A DNA stretch of 64,000 bases from positions 1 to 64,000 of the forward strand of contig NZ_JHWV01000011.1 in assembly GCF_000622005.1 (NCBI RefSeq), read 5' to 3'. Within the stretch, counting starts at the first letter, position 1, and every line of letters starts with the position of its first letter. This document shows, one piece after another, positions 43,895 through 51,903 of this stretch. A program made the translations under genes and the position numbers. The notes beneath the pieces were generated by a model, which was not told the DNA's origin, searched no databases, and was given only the letters and a program-made list of their open reading frames with translations. This DNA is from Anaerovibrio sp. RM50 (GTDB taxonomy: Bacteria; Bacillota; Negativicutes; Selenomonadales; Selenomonadaceae).

Positions 43895-45343
43895 TTATTT
43901 CATCACATTTAGGAACTTGATATCCATATCCTCAGGACCTGTCATGGAACAGCCCTTTTTCTTGGCGTAACGGATGTACTGGAGGATTTCCTCCGTAATC
44001 CTTTCCCCCGGTGCCAAAATCGGAATTCCCGGCGGATAGCACATTACAAATTCACTGCAAACACGTCCCACAGTTTTATCTATAGGCAATGATTCCTTTT
44101 CCCCATAGAAGGCCTCCTGAGGTCCGCACACCACCTGAGGGTTGATGTATTCTGCCTTCAGCATCTTACGTCCTGTCTGACGGTAGTTTCTGCGAATCTC
44201 CGCCAGAGCAGACACAAGGCGCTCAATATCCTTCAAGCGGTCCCCCACGGACACATAGGCCAGCAAATTGGCAATATCCCCAAACTCCGTCTGAATATCG
44301 TACTCGTCCCGAAGGAGATCATATACCTCAATGCCCGCAAGGCCGATGGAACGGGTGTAAACCGAAAGCTTGGTTATATCAAAATCAAAAATGGAATCCC
44401 CGTTAATAAGCTCCCTGGAGTAAGCATAATAATCGCCAATGGCGTTGATTTCATCCCTGGCGTATTCCACCTGATCTATAATCTTGTCTATCATTTCCCT
44501 GCCACGAAGGGCCATATTTCTGCGGGAAACATCAAGGCTGGCCAGCAACAAATAGGAAGCTGAGGTGGTCTGGGTCAGATTAATAATCTGATGTACATAC
44601 CCCTCTGAAACCCGGTCCCCAATGAGCAGTATGGAACTTTGGGTAAGGGAACCCCCGGACTTGTGCATGGAAAGTGCCGCCATATCCGCACCAGCGTGCA
44701 TAGCGGCAACAGGCAGCTTATCACTGAAATACAAATGAGACCCATGGGCTTCATCTGCCAACAGCAGCATGCCATTATCATGGGCCAGCTTTGCAATGGA
44801 TTTAATATCTGAACATATACCATAATATGTTGGGTTATTTACAAAAACCGCCTTGGCGTCTGGATTATCCTTAATGGCCTGCTCCACGTCGGCCACGCTC
44901 ATGCCAAGGGATATACCCAGCATGGAATCCATCTGGGGATTAACATATACGGGCACCGCGCCGCAAAGAATCATGGCATTGATGGCACTTCTGTGAACGT
45001 TACGGGGAATAATAATCTTGTCCCCCTGCTTGCAGGCAGTCATCACCATGGCCTGAACCGCCGAGGTGGTGCCCCCCACCATAAAGAAGGCATGGGCAGC
45101 CCCAAAGGCATCTGCCGCCAGTCGTTCAGCATCCTTGATAACTGACACGGGATGGCAGAGATTGTCCAGCATCTTCATGGAATTTACATCCACGGAAAGG
45201 CACTGCTCTCCCAAAAACTCAGTCAGCTCCGGATTGCCACGGCCCCGCTTATGCCCGGGCACGTCAAAGGGAACCAGGCGGGCCCGCTTCATCTTCTCCA
45301 AAGCCTCCAAAACAGGGGCTCTGTCCTGAGAATAGTATTCCAT
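43895..45343 (-). CDS. speA: Arginine decarboxylase, fold I (Orn/Lys/Arg family)
   Basis: 482 residues, as in Bacillus SpeA. It is a PLP enzyme with an N-terminal VPFDVPGHKRGRGNPELTEF block, AHAFFMVGGTTSAVQAM, LLLADEAHGSHLYF, and the PLP lysine in LSMHKSGGSLTQSSIL. Arginine is the most likely substrate because agmatinase is encoded two genes downstream, but this family also includes lysine and ornithine decarboxylases. AGGAGAT precedes the ATG. It lies 15 bp after speD. Confidence 0.9.
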   Translation of the reverse strand: MEYYSQDRAPVLEALEKMKRARLVPFDVPGHKRGRGNPELTEFLGEQCLSVDVNSMKMLDNLCHPVSVIKDAERLAADAFGAAHAFFMVGGTTSAVQAMVMTACKQGDKIIIPRNVHRSAINAMILCGAVPVYVNPQMDSMLGISLGMSVADVEQAIKDNPDAKAVFVNNPTYYGICSDIKSIAKLAHDNGMLLLADEAHGSHLYFSDKLPVAAMHAGADMAALSMHKSGGSLTQSSILLIGDRVSEGYVHQIINLTQTTSASYLLLASLDVSRRNMALRGREMIDKIIDQVEYARDEINAIGDYYAYSRELINGDSIFDFDITKLSVYTRSIGLAGIEVYDLLRDEYDIQTEFGDIANLLAYVSVGDRLKDIERLVSALAEIRRNYRQTGRKMLKAEYINPQVVCGPQEAFYGEKESLPIDKTVGRVCSEFVMCYPPGIPILAPGERITEEILQYIRYAKKKGCSMTGPEDMDIKFLNVMK

Positions 45344-45358
45344 TCTTACCTTATCTCC

Positions 45359-46159
45359 TTAGAAAACATTAATCCCGCTAAAGATTTCAATCATTTCCTT
45401 GCGCAGGTTGTCATGTATTTCCAGGCGGGTCTTTGGTGGTATCTCATAAATATCCGTATTGAACAGATAATTTTTCAGGTCCAGCTCCTTGATAAGCATC
45501 TTGGTGTGGAACAAATTGGCCTGATATACGTTCACATCCACCGTGTCGTATTCATCGATGGTCTTCTTGTCAATAAAGTTCTGAATGGAAGTGATATTGT
45601 GATCCATAAACAATTTTTTGCCGGAAAGGTCACGGGTGAAGCCCCTTACGCGATAATCCATGGTGATTATATCCGAATCAAACATGCCAATAAGATAATC
45701 CAGGGTCTTCAGCGGTGTAATCTCCCCGCAGGTGGCAACATCAATATCCACGCGGAAGGTAGCTATACTGGTCTCCGGATGAAATTCTGGATAAGTATGC
45801 ACTGTAACATGGCTCTTGTCCAGATGGGCCAGTATTGTTTCATTAACAGGTTTAACCACAGTATTTCCCAATGGCTTCTTCTGCCCCGAGGAAACCGCCG
45901 CCTCCTCCGCAATGAGCAGGGTTACGCTGGCCCCCTGGGGATCATAATCCTGTTTGGACACACTAAGAACCTGGGCGCCTATCATTTCCGTCACTTTAAA
46001 CATAATTTTGGTCAGACGCTCAGAATTGTACTGTGAATCAATGTACTTTATATAATCCTGTTGTTCTCTGGGTGTCTTAGCATAACAAATATCGTAGATA
46101 TTAAAGCTAAGGGATTTGGTCAGGTTGTTAAACCCGTAAATTTTCAGCTTATCTTCCAA
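45359..46159 (-). CDS. speD: S-adenosylmethionine decarboxylase proenzyme
   Basis: 266 residues, of the long class resembling E. coli SpeD: KIYGFNNLTKSLSFNIYDIC, then ILAHLDKSHVTVHTYPE, where self-cleavage before Ser in DKSH creates the pyruvoyl group, and ITMDYRVRGFTRDLSGKKLF. It makes decarboxylated SAM for SpeE. The start is a TTG at 46159; no ATG or GTG in frame lies nearby and the ribosome site is weak, so initiation may be inefficient. It is the first gene of the polyamine operon, behind a structured leader. Confidence 0.94.
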   Translation of the reverse strand: MEDKLKIYGFNNLTKSLSFNIYDICYAKTPREQQDYIKYIDSQYNSERLTKIMFKVTEMIGAQVLSVSKQDYDPQGASVTLLIAEEAAVSSGQKKPLGNTVVKPVNETILAHLDKSHVTVHTYPEFHPETSIATFRVDIDVATCGEITPLKTLDYLIGMFDSDIITMDYRVRGFTRDLSGKKLFMDHNITSIQNFIDKKTIDEYDTVDVNVYQANLFHTKMLIKELDLKNYLFNTDIYEIPPKTRLEIHDNLRKEMIEIFSGINVF

Positions 46160-46189
46160 TCTGATCTCACGCCCCTAATCATAATTTTT

Positions 46190-46340
46190 TACATAAAAAA
46201 ACTCAGGTACAGCAGCTTGTGCTCTGTTCACCCTGAGAAAAAACAGCAATTAACCACAAATGAGCCATTGTGCTGCGGAACAGTCGAAAATGCTGCTTCT
46301 ACAGTTATTGCTGATTTGGGTATTTCTCCCTCTTAAGCAT
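46190..46340 (-). promoter_or_regulatory. Structured leader with intrinsic terminator ahead of speD
   Basis: Reading the minus strand from the promoter, CAGCAATAAC (46304-46313) can pair with GTTAATTGCTG (46244-46254), enclosing a hairpin CACAATG/CATTTGTG (46255-46272). A terminator follows: CTCAGG...CCTGAG (46202-46237) and seven Ts. CTGTTC (46278-46283) can instead pair with GAACAG in the terminator's 5' arm (46224-46229), giving a rival antiterminator. I do not recognise this as a known riboswitch class. A leaderless 11-codon peptide could start at the promoter end, with weak support. Confidence 0.65.
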
Positions 46341-46344
46341 ATAT

Positions 46345-46373
46345 ATTGTATATTAAATAGTTCATAAAATCAA
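46345..46373 (-). promoter_or_regulatory. Promoter of the polyamine operon
   Basis: TTGATT (46368-46373), a 17-base spacer and TACAAT (46345-46350) on the minus strand, about 185 bp before speD. Confidence 0.8.
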
Positions 46374-46526
46374 GCATGCTCCCCCTCCCATTGAGCGTTA
46401 AATTTTCTTAGTCATCACCGACATTTTCAATGAAAGCAAAAAGGGAAGCCGACACTTTTTTGCGTCATAGCTCCCCTCTTAAATTATCCGGCATCCACGC
46501 CGAACTTACTGGTTAAAACTGTTCCA

Positions 46527-46931
46527 TCAGCCGGCGCTGGTGCTCCAATGGGTGTTGGTATGGGATTTCCAGGTGAATCTCTGATGATATTCCGGAATGT
46601 CATCGTTCTGGATATAGTAGGTGTAATATACATATTCATAGGCCGGAACCTCAATATCCAAATAATGACGAATACCGCTGTCTGACCACATCAGCTGTCC
46701 GTTGTCGGCTGTAAGGGAAAGGTCAAGATCAACCCACTTTGCATAAGCATCGGTATCACCTTCATTGACGAAATAACCTTCAATGGTAGCCTCACCAGGT
46801 GTTTGCAAATATACATGCTCCACATGGTAAACAATATGCGGCTTTGCCTCTGCGGATGGGGAAAGGGTTGTTATGCAAAGCAATGACATAACAAAAAATG
46901 CAAACAAGCCAATAAATAAACGTTTTTTCAT
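46527..46931 (-). CDS. Small secreted protein with beta-rich domain
   Basis: 134 residues from the ATG at 46931, which follows AGGAGGG. It has a signal peptide (KKRLFIGLFAFFVMSLLCIT to EAKP), then an aromatic beta-rich domain (HVYLQTPGEATIEGYFVNEG, YEYVYYTYYIQNDDIPEY). The pattern recalls small extracellular SLAP/FxLYD-like domains, but I do not assign a family. The next gene upstream encodes a lipoprotein 27 bp away on the same strand. Confidence 0.7.
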   Translation of the reverse strand: MKKRLFIGLFAFFVMSLLCITTLSPSAEAKPHIVYHVEHVYLQTPGEATIEGYFVNEGDTDAYAKWVDLDLSLTADNGQLMWSDSGIRHYLDIEVPAYEYVYYTYYIQNDDIPEYHQRFTWKSHTNTHWSTSAG

Positions 46932-46958
46932 ATATACCCTCCTCTTTAAAATCAAAAA

Positions 46959-47738
46959 TCATCTCAAGAAATCCATATCCTGGCCGGCTTTTTCCTTGTT
47001 GTCATACCACTTCAGCACGCCCTCACGGAGAACGAGCTCACAGCTTCCATCGGCGTATACGTTAACGTCATTTTCCTTGCCGTTATCATATACGATGGAA
47101 TCGGTGCAAATACCATTACCAGGACAAACAAGAATGGCACTGTCCTTGTCATAACGGCAATTATAGAACCATTCCCTGTGCTCTGCTGCGCTGCTGGCCC
47201 ACTTAACATTTGCCACATAAGCATTGTTTTCCTTCTCGATAACGATGGTGCAACGGCCGCAGGCCCATACCCCAAGGTAATCCTCCGGAGCTATGCCCTC
47301 GGTGCTGCCAGCATACTCGTAATTGTCAAAACGGATAAAATGCAGGGCACCGTCCTGGCCGGACCAGAGATGCTTCTGAAGAGTACCGTCCTCATCATTC
47401 TTTGGGAACATGGCCCAGTTCTCCCCGTCCGGTTCATCGAAAACGTACCAAGGAGAATATGTGCCATCCGGATGCTCTTCAGCGATTACCCTTACTGAAC
47501 CATAGGAAGCTCCTCCTCCCCTGTAGTCCAGTTCATAGGTGTAATCAGGATTTACCCTTAAAACTCTGGCATCAAGGGCATCCCCCTCACGCCAGGTACC
47601 GATAATGGCCTGAATGCTGGTGTCAACCTTGCTCATGTCCGCTTCTGCTGAAGCCATTGGAGTGTTGCCACACCCCAAGGCAAAGCAAGCTGCCAAAGCC
47701 ATGGCCATCAGGCATTTAGGAAACCAACCAAACCTCAC
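46959..47738 (-). CDS. Predicted lipoprotein of unknown function
   Basis: 259 residues from a GTG start 8 bases after AGGAGGG. The signal ends in a lipobox (ALAACFALGCG, lipidated Cys near residue 23). The mature part has two beta-rich sections with a similar plan: IIGTWREGDALDARVLRVNP and YLGVWACGRCTIVIEKENN, each beginning with a G-x-W motif. This suggests two lipocalin-like halves. It is probably anchored to a membrane. No function can be named. Confidence 0.7.
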   Translation of the reverse strand: MRFGWFPKCLMAMALAACFALGCGNTPMASAEADMSKVDTSIQAIIGTWREGDALDARVLRVNPDYTYELDYRGGGASYGSVRVIAEEHPDGTYSPWYVFDEPDGENWAMFPKNDEDGTLQKHLWSGQDGALHFIRFDNYEYAGSTEGIAPEDYLGVWACGRCTIVIEKENNAYVANVKWASSAAEHREWFYNCRYDKDSAILVCPGNGICTDSIVYDNGKENDVNVYADGSCELVLREGVLKWYDNKEKAGQDMDFLR

Positions 47739-47967
47739 GTCAAATCCCTCCTATTCAGTTTTACAAATCAACACGGCAGATACGCCCTTTGCATCTCTGC
47801 CCCCGAATTCTAGGTACACACATTATATACAATTGTTTATATTCCTACAATAGAACTATAAAACTATTTTGAATATTAATTCAATTCTAATGGGAAGTTT
47901 TTTTACTATCTGGCCTTCTTTGTCCACCTTATGTCATCAGCGACTTCCATCAGGGCAAAATACTGAC

Positions 47968-48276
47968 TTATTCTTCCTCAATAGCTTCTATTAAAAAGCT
48001 CACGGGACGAAAGCCGTCATTGCATGAAATCATGGCAGACTTCGGATTCTTCATCCAGCCGTCATAGAAATTACCGCCCCCGTGGGCAAGGGTCATCACG
48101 AAGGGAGACATACTTTCCCAGGCACTTTCGCAAAGGCCCTCAGGCCGCTGCCACCCGTCAGCAATAAAGACCTGTTCCTCCACCATATCACAGGCATGGT
48201 CTATGGGATTTTCATATTTTTCCATAAGGTCATGATAACAGGCCTTCCTCATAACCGTAATACGAATCTTTTTCAT
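47968..48276 (-). CDS. TIGR04076-family protein
   Basis: 102 residues. It matches the small family with CDMVEEQVFIADGWQRPEGL and SPFVMTLAHGGGNFYDGW followed by MISCNDGFRPVSFLIEA. The conserved Cys and His residues hint at metal or redox chemistry, but the role is not known. AAGGAG precedes the ATG. The MmcQ-like gene lies 15 bp upstream in the same direction, so they are co-transcribed. Confidence 0.8.
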   Translation of the reverse strand: MKKIRITVMRKACYHDLMEKYENPIDHACDMVEEQVFIADGWQRPEGLCESAWESMSPFVMTLAHGGGNFYDGWMKNPKSAMISCNDGFRPVSFLIEAIEEE

Positions 48277-48291
48277 GCAAAATGCTCCTTA

Positions 48292-48654
48292 TTACATATC
48301 TTTTTTCAGCCCCGTTGCCTTAAAGCTCATATCCATCAGCACTTCCAGCATCTTTTTGTTTGCCTTGCGCAAATCCAGACTTATCCAATGCTGCTTGTTC
48401 ATGTGATAGGCCGGGTAAATACCTTCTTCCCGCAGCAAATCCTCCCGCATGGATTTAGGAGCCTTAAGATTAATTACAGTAATGACAGTATCATCATTTA
48501 GCCCCAATCTGTTGGCGGGGATATCCATAAAAAGGCAAAACCATTTCTGACTTACCCGATGGCGAAAAACAAAGGCATCCAGCTCCTCCCAGGGATAGTC
48601 CGCCTCAACGCCATATTCACTTTTTATATATTCCACAGCCTGCTTCTTGGTCAT
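48292..48654 (-). CDS. MmcQ/YjbR-family protein
   Basis: 120 residues. It shows the family pattern: MTKKQAVEYIKSEYGVEADY, PWEELDAFVFRHRVSQKWFC, VINLKAPKSMREDLL and AYHMNKQHWISLDL. YjbR proteins have a double-wing DNA-binding-like fold, with no established biochemical role. The ATG at 48654 is preferred; a GTG one codon earlier is equally possible. Confidence 0.85.
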   Translation of the reverse strand: MTKKQAVEYIKSEYGVEADYPWEELDAFVFRHRVSQKWFCLFMDIPANRLGLNDDTVITVINLKAPKSMREDLLREEGIYPAYHMNKQHWISLDLRKANKKMLEVLMDMSFKATGLKKDM

Positions 48655-48740
48655 CACACCACCAACCTTCTACGATTAACGCCTTTCCTACACAATACAC
48701 ATATATAAGTTATATTCCATTTGATAATGTAAAAACCCTT

Positions 48741-48884
48741 TATAACGCCATTGTTCAAATTTTTCTTCTTTAGAAGAAAAATCTTCCAATTAGCGTTTCA
48801 ACGAGCTGGGAGATATGCTCGCCAGCTGTTGTAGTTTGTTTTCCCCCACCTAAAGAGGTGGGGGACATCTTAAAGCTCGTTATA
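48741..48884. repeat. Dispersed structured repeat, copy 2
   Basis: It has the same ends as the copy at 23591-23685 (TATAACG and CGTTATA) and the same first hairpin, here AACGCCATTG with CAATTAGCGTT and AAGAAAAATCTT. The closing bases of the second domain (AACGAG/CTCGTT) are kept, but its interior is longer and contains an extra CCCCCACC/GGTGGGGG hairpin. Paired changes in the second domain keep the fold. Confidence 0.75.
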
Positions 48885-48947
48885 TCAGGATAAATCCCCT
48901 GCTAAAGGCTCTTAGATAGTCTAAAACAATGAAATTTAAAGTCTTAG

Positions 48948-49838
48948 CTACCCCACATATTTCTTCAAAATCCGTCTGACTGCAACAAGATAAGAGCCTC
49001 CAAAAAGATTCAGGTGGTTCAACAAGTGATAAAGATTGTATATGTCCCGCCGTTCCACATAACCGGAGTCCTTGGGAATAATCTCATGGTAGGCAGCATA
49101 AAATATAGGAGAAAAACCACCGAAAAGCTCCGTCATGGCAATATCGGCCTCGTGATGCCCGACATACACTGCCGGATCAATAAGCATAGGTTTGCCAAAT
49201 CTGTCCGGCATAACATTGCCACTCCACAAATCACCATGAAGCAGGGACGGAAACTGGGGTTCAACAAGAAAATCGTCCAGTTTTTCCAAAAGCTTATGGC
49301 AAAGTCGTCTGTCTTCTTTGTCAAAATAATGGTCCGCAAATTTCATCTGTGCCCCAAGTCTGTTGTCACGGAAAAATTCCGTCCAGCCTGACTTGGGGCT
49401 ATTTTTTTGTTTTGTGGCACCGATAAAGTTATCCTCGTAAAATCCATACACACCGTCCCTGGTCCAGGAGGCTGTTTTGGCACGATGAATATTGGCAAGA
49501 TTATGTCCCAAGAGAGCCCAATAGTCCTTTGCAGGGTGCTTGCTTCTCTCGTAACGAAGGAGCAAAAATCTCTCCCCCGTGGGCTCACTCCCAATCCCAA
49601 GAACTTCCGGCACATTTGCCCCCGCATCTTTTAGTGCCACCAGCCCCTTTGCCTCAGCACTGAAGAAGTTTTCTCCAACACCTTTATTGATCTTGAGAAA
49701 AACCTCCTCACCATTTGACAGCAAAAGACGATATGCCTCATTGATGTCACCGCCTAAAACAGATTGTTGATTTTCTACTCTGACTTCCGAACCAAATATA
49801 TCCCTTACTGTTTCTTTTATTGATACCATATTTTTCAA
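48948..49838 (-). CDS. Fructosamine/ketosamine-3-kinase family protein
   Basis: About 296 residues. The start is probably a TTG at 49838, or an ATG three codons on. The aminoglycoside-kinase-like fold shows as SVLGGDINEAYRLLLSNGEE, VFLKINKG (ATP lysine), GHNLANIHRAKTASW, and the catalytic loop LLHGDLWSGNVMPDRFGKPM followed by LIDPAVYVGHHEADIAM. These kinases phosphorylate sugar adducts on proteins, leading to deglycation. It stands alone between the dispersed repeat and the plus-strand secreted-protein region. Confidence 0.92.
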   Translation of the reverse strand: MKNMVSIKETVRDIFGSEVRVENQQSVLGGDINEAYRLLLSNGEEVFLKINKGVGENFFSAEAKGLVALKDAGANVPEVLGIGSEPTGERFLLLRYERSKHPAKDYWALLGHNLANIHRAKTASWTRDGVYGFYEDNFIGATKQKNSPKSGWTEFFRDNRLGAQMKFADHYFDKEDRRLCHKLLEKLDDFLVEPQFPSLLHGDLWSGNVMPDRFGKPMLIDPAVYVGHHEADIAMTELFGGFSPIFYAAYHEIIPKDSGYVERRDIYNLYHLLNHLNLFGGSYLVAVRRILKKYVG

Positions 49839-50055
49839 TGCACATCCCTATTCCATATTTAATAGTATTATGTCATCAATTTGGATTTTATTCCATATTC
49901 CAGCAAAAAAATGGCCGCCTATTAAGGAAGACACTTTTTCTTTTGGATGGTTATTATCCAAATAATATATAAATAACAATCAGAAAAAGGATTTTTTTAT
50001 GACTGGGAGAATTATTCATTAGAGATAATAACAACGCAGCGGGAGGATAATCAGT

Positions 50056-50583
50056 ATGAAAAAAGTAATAATGTTCTTCTTATGTTTGATGCTTTTGGCC
50101 ATTGCAGCCATTGCCTCAGCAAATTACCCCACCCACCTTAACGGGGACAAAAATTATATCCTGGTGGACGGACATATGGGAACAGCATGGTATGTGGACC
50201 GCAGTTCACTTAAGGTTCAGAAGTGTGCACCGCCTGAATACATTATCGATGTCAATGTAGTTACTGCCAGAAGTGCCATTGACGATGAACGGGATTTTTA
50301 CGAAGGCGGACAGGGGGTAATAGTCAGTATAATGGAATACCGCTTCTTCTATGACTGGGACACCCGACGGATGTATCAGGATTTCAACGGCAAGCGGGAT
50401 TACCTTGATCCTTGGGGAAGCTGGGCAGAAACAGGAATAAGAATGCCCGCCGGGGAAATGAGCTTTTATCTGGCTAATAAACTAAAGTTTTATGGAGATA
50501 TGGAAAAATACAGCAAATACAGTAAATACACCAATAGTTATTACGGACCATTCTCAGATGATTTCTATATGGCAGCAAACTAA
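50056..50583 (+). CDS. Secreted protein, W-x-V-D-R-S-S family
   Basis: 175 residues with a clear signal peptide (MFFLCLMLLAIAAIASA). The mature part contains AWYVDRSSLKVQKCAPPEY and YRFFYDWDTRRMYQDF. The segment Y-V-D-x-S-S-(L/V) is shared with the secreted proteins at 50890-51318 and 54535-54963, so the three form a local family. No function is known. AGGAGG-like GGGAGGATAAT precedes the ATG. The first double-glycine peptide cassette begins at its stop codon. Confidence 0.75.
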   Translation: MKKVIMFFLCLMLLAIAAIASANYPTHLNGDKNYILVDGHMGTAWYVDRSSLKVQKCAPPEYIIDVNVVTARSAIDDERDFYEGGQGVIVSIMEYRFFYDWDTRRMYQDFNGKRDYLDPWGSWAETGIRMPAGEMSFYLANKLKFYGDMEKYSKYSKYTNSYYGPFSDDFYMAAN

Positions 50584-50737
50584 TAAGGTATTTTTAAAAT
50601 ATTTTGTAATACACCCCTTCATAGCCCGTATGTAAGGACGGAAAACAACAGGGTCACAACCCACACAGAAGGGAGATAATATTATGGACAAGAAATTCGA
50701 ACTCAACGAAATGGAACTGGATATGGTTGCTGGTGGC
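50579..50737 (+). repeat. Duplicated cassette head, copy A (upstream block plus GG leader)
   Basis: The ~105 bases before the peptide and the first 54 bases of its gene closely match 52481-52638. The best-kept stretch runs from CCGTATGTAAGGAC to GGGAGATAATATTATG. The core-peptide DNA after the leader is not alike. This suggests a shared promoter/ribosome site plus leader attached to different payloads. Confidence 0.85.
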
Positions 50738-50860
50738 CGCCCACGTGTTCGCCCTAACCCGGCTTTAAGCAATGCTGTTCATAAGGGCCTTACTGCCATC
50801 GGTGATTTCTTCAAAAAGATCTTCACCCCACCTTCCAAAAGATATGATAATCTCCGCTGA
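50684..50860 (+). CDS. Double-glycine leader peptide A (bacteriocin-like)
   Basis: 58 residues. The leader MDKKFELNEMELDMVAGG ends in GG at 17-18, with the acidic/hydrophobic spacing of leaders cut by C39 peptidase-containing exporters. The predicted 40-residue core is basic (RPRVRPNPALSNAVHKGLTA, then IGDFFKKIFTPPSKRY) with an amphipathic helix around DFFKKIF. No cysteine is present, so it is not a lanthipeptide or disulfide type. GGGAG precedes the ATG. A paralogue with the same leader is at 52585-52779. No exporter or immunity gene is recognisable nearby. A secreted-protein gene follows 29 bp later. Confidence 0.85.
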   Translation: MDKKFELNEMELDMVAGGRPRVRPNPALSNAVHKGLTAIGDFFKKIFTPPSKRYDNLR

Positions 50861-50889
50861 GAGAATTTAAATTAAAGGAGACGTTAAAT

Positions 50890-51318
50890 ATGGAAAAGCA
50901 TTGCAGACTTTTGATAGTCCAAATGTGTGTTGCAGTAGTTATGTTTGCCATGGTCAGCTTCAATGTATCTTATTGTCAGGCTGCCCAATGGGAAAAGGTA
51001 GCGGAAAGTACTGAGCAGACTGTGGAGATAGATGCATCCTCCGTGGAATGGGTGGAATATCCTGAGCTGGGTCGCAATATAGTGTGCTGGTATAAGTACA
51101 TCGAAAAGGATAAATCAAGCAATGTATACCATTGCGCCTTTAGGGAAACCAACGGTGCTCCTGAATATGCCATTTTTGAAAAAATATCATTTGATGGTGA
51201 AGGCAATCAAATAGACCATCAGGGCACCAGCACTCCTGACAATTCCGTTTACAGGCCTGTTGTTCCGGGCAGTGATGGAGAGCAATTCTTTCAAATAGCC
51301 AAAAGATATGCAAAATAA
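50890..51318 (+). CDS. Secreted protein, W-E-x-V family
   Basis: 142 residues. It has a signal peptide (VQMCVAVVMFAMVSFNVSYC, cleaved near QAAQ), then AAQWEKVAESTEQTVEIDAS and NIVCWYKYIEKDKSSNVYHC. It is clearly related to the protein at 54535-54963 (shared QAAQWE start, ID-x-SSV and V-x-CW motifs). AAAGGAG precedes the ATG. It follows peptide A by 29 bp and the two probably share a transcript ending at 51325-51371. Confidence 0.78.
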   Translation: MEKHCRLLIVQMCVAVVMFAMVSFNVSYCQAAQWEKVAESTEQTVEIDASSVEWVEYPELGRNIVCWYKYIEKDKSSNVYHCAFRETNGAPEYAIFEKISFDGEGNQIDHQGTSTPDNSVYRPVVPGSDGEQFFQIAKRYAK

Positions 51319-51324
51319 AAAACA

Positions 51325-51371
51325 AAGGGGCATCACACTAAGAAATTAGCGTCGATACCCCTTCTTTTTTT
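51325..51371 (+). terminator. Terminator of cassette A
   Basis: AAGGGGCATC pairs with GATACCCCTT, followed by TTTTTTT. It lies just after the 142-aa gene. Confidence 0.8.
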
Positions 51372-51657
51372 GTCCTTGGAAACCACCGATAATTATTTAT
51401 TTGGATGGCCTGACGCGCAAAGTGAGATAAAGACAGAAAATCAATATAAATGTTCTGGCAAAAGCGAGCCAGGACATTTTTTTATTTGACTTGAATAAAA
51501 GGAGGGCTTAACGGCACTGCTTCACTTCGTTTCGCTCGAGCCCCCCGACATACGCCCACCCACAAATAAATGGTATGAACTACCACATCATGCTATAATT
51601 TTGCCAAAGAAATTGACCACGATAATGATATTGTATCGTGCAATGGAGGGCAAACTT
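51372..51657. other. Spacer after cassette A with a second terminator
   Basis: I see no gene here. A strong hairpin at 51448-51484 (AAATGTTCTGGC/GCCAGGACATTT plus Ts) is followed by TTTATTTGACTTGAATAAA, which recurs in near-identical form after the cassette B terminator (53034-53057). A CTTCGTTTCGCTCGAG-type stretch follows at about 51525-51542; its origin is unknown. Confidence 0.55.
51448..51484 (+). terminator. Second hairpin terminator after cassette A
   Basis: A 12-bp stem with one mismatch, an 8-base loop and seven Ts. Confidence 0.8.
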
Positions 51658-51870
51658 ATGGCAAAAAGTATACTCATCAAAGATACGACCCGTGAGGAGC
51701 GCGAGGAAATTGTCCGCAAGGCCCTGGCCTGTTCTGAGGGCTGCGAAAATTGCACTGGCTGTCAGTTGGGAGTTGGCGATGCCTTTGAAATGTACCGCCC
51801 TTACATAGAGGGTAAAAAGGAAATACGCGACATAAACATGGAATACAATGCCAGATACAACATCCACTGA
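51658..51870 (+). CDS. Small Cys-containing protein, 70 aa
   Basis: 70 residues from the ATG at 51658, which follows GGAGGG. A C-x3-C-x2-C-x2-C cluster (CSEGCENCTGC, about residues 25-35) suggests metal binding. The rest is charged (KDTTREEREEIVRKALA, YIEGKKEIRDINMEYNARY). It lies 33 bp before the DUF2284 gene, another Cys-rich metal-binding protein, so the two probably work together. No specific function is known. Confidence 0.75.
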   Translation: MAKSILIKDTTREEREEIVRKALACSEGCENCTGCQLGVGDAFEMYRPYIEGKKEIRDINMEYNARYNIH

Positions 51871-51903
51871 CGACAAAAGGGCTCATGAAAAGGGAAAAAT
51901 ATT

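Noticed and set aside
46300-46340. 11-codon leader peptide ahead of speD
   Set aside because: It has an ATG near the predicted transcript start but no ribosome site and only one Arg codon, so classical arginine attenuation is not supported.
51500-51560. CTTCGTTTCGCTCGAG stretch suspected as a mobile-element end
   Set aside because: No matching second end, target duplication or gene was found, so it is only noted in the spacer entry.
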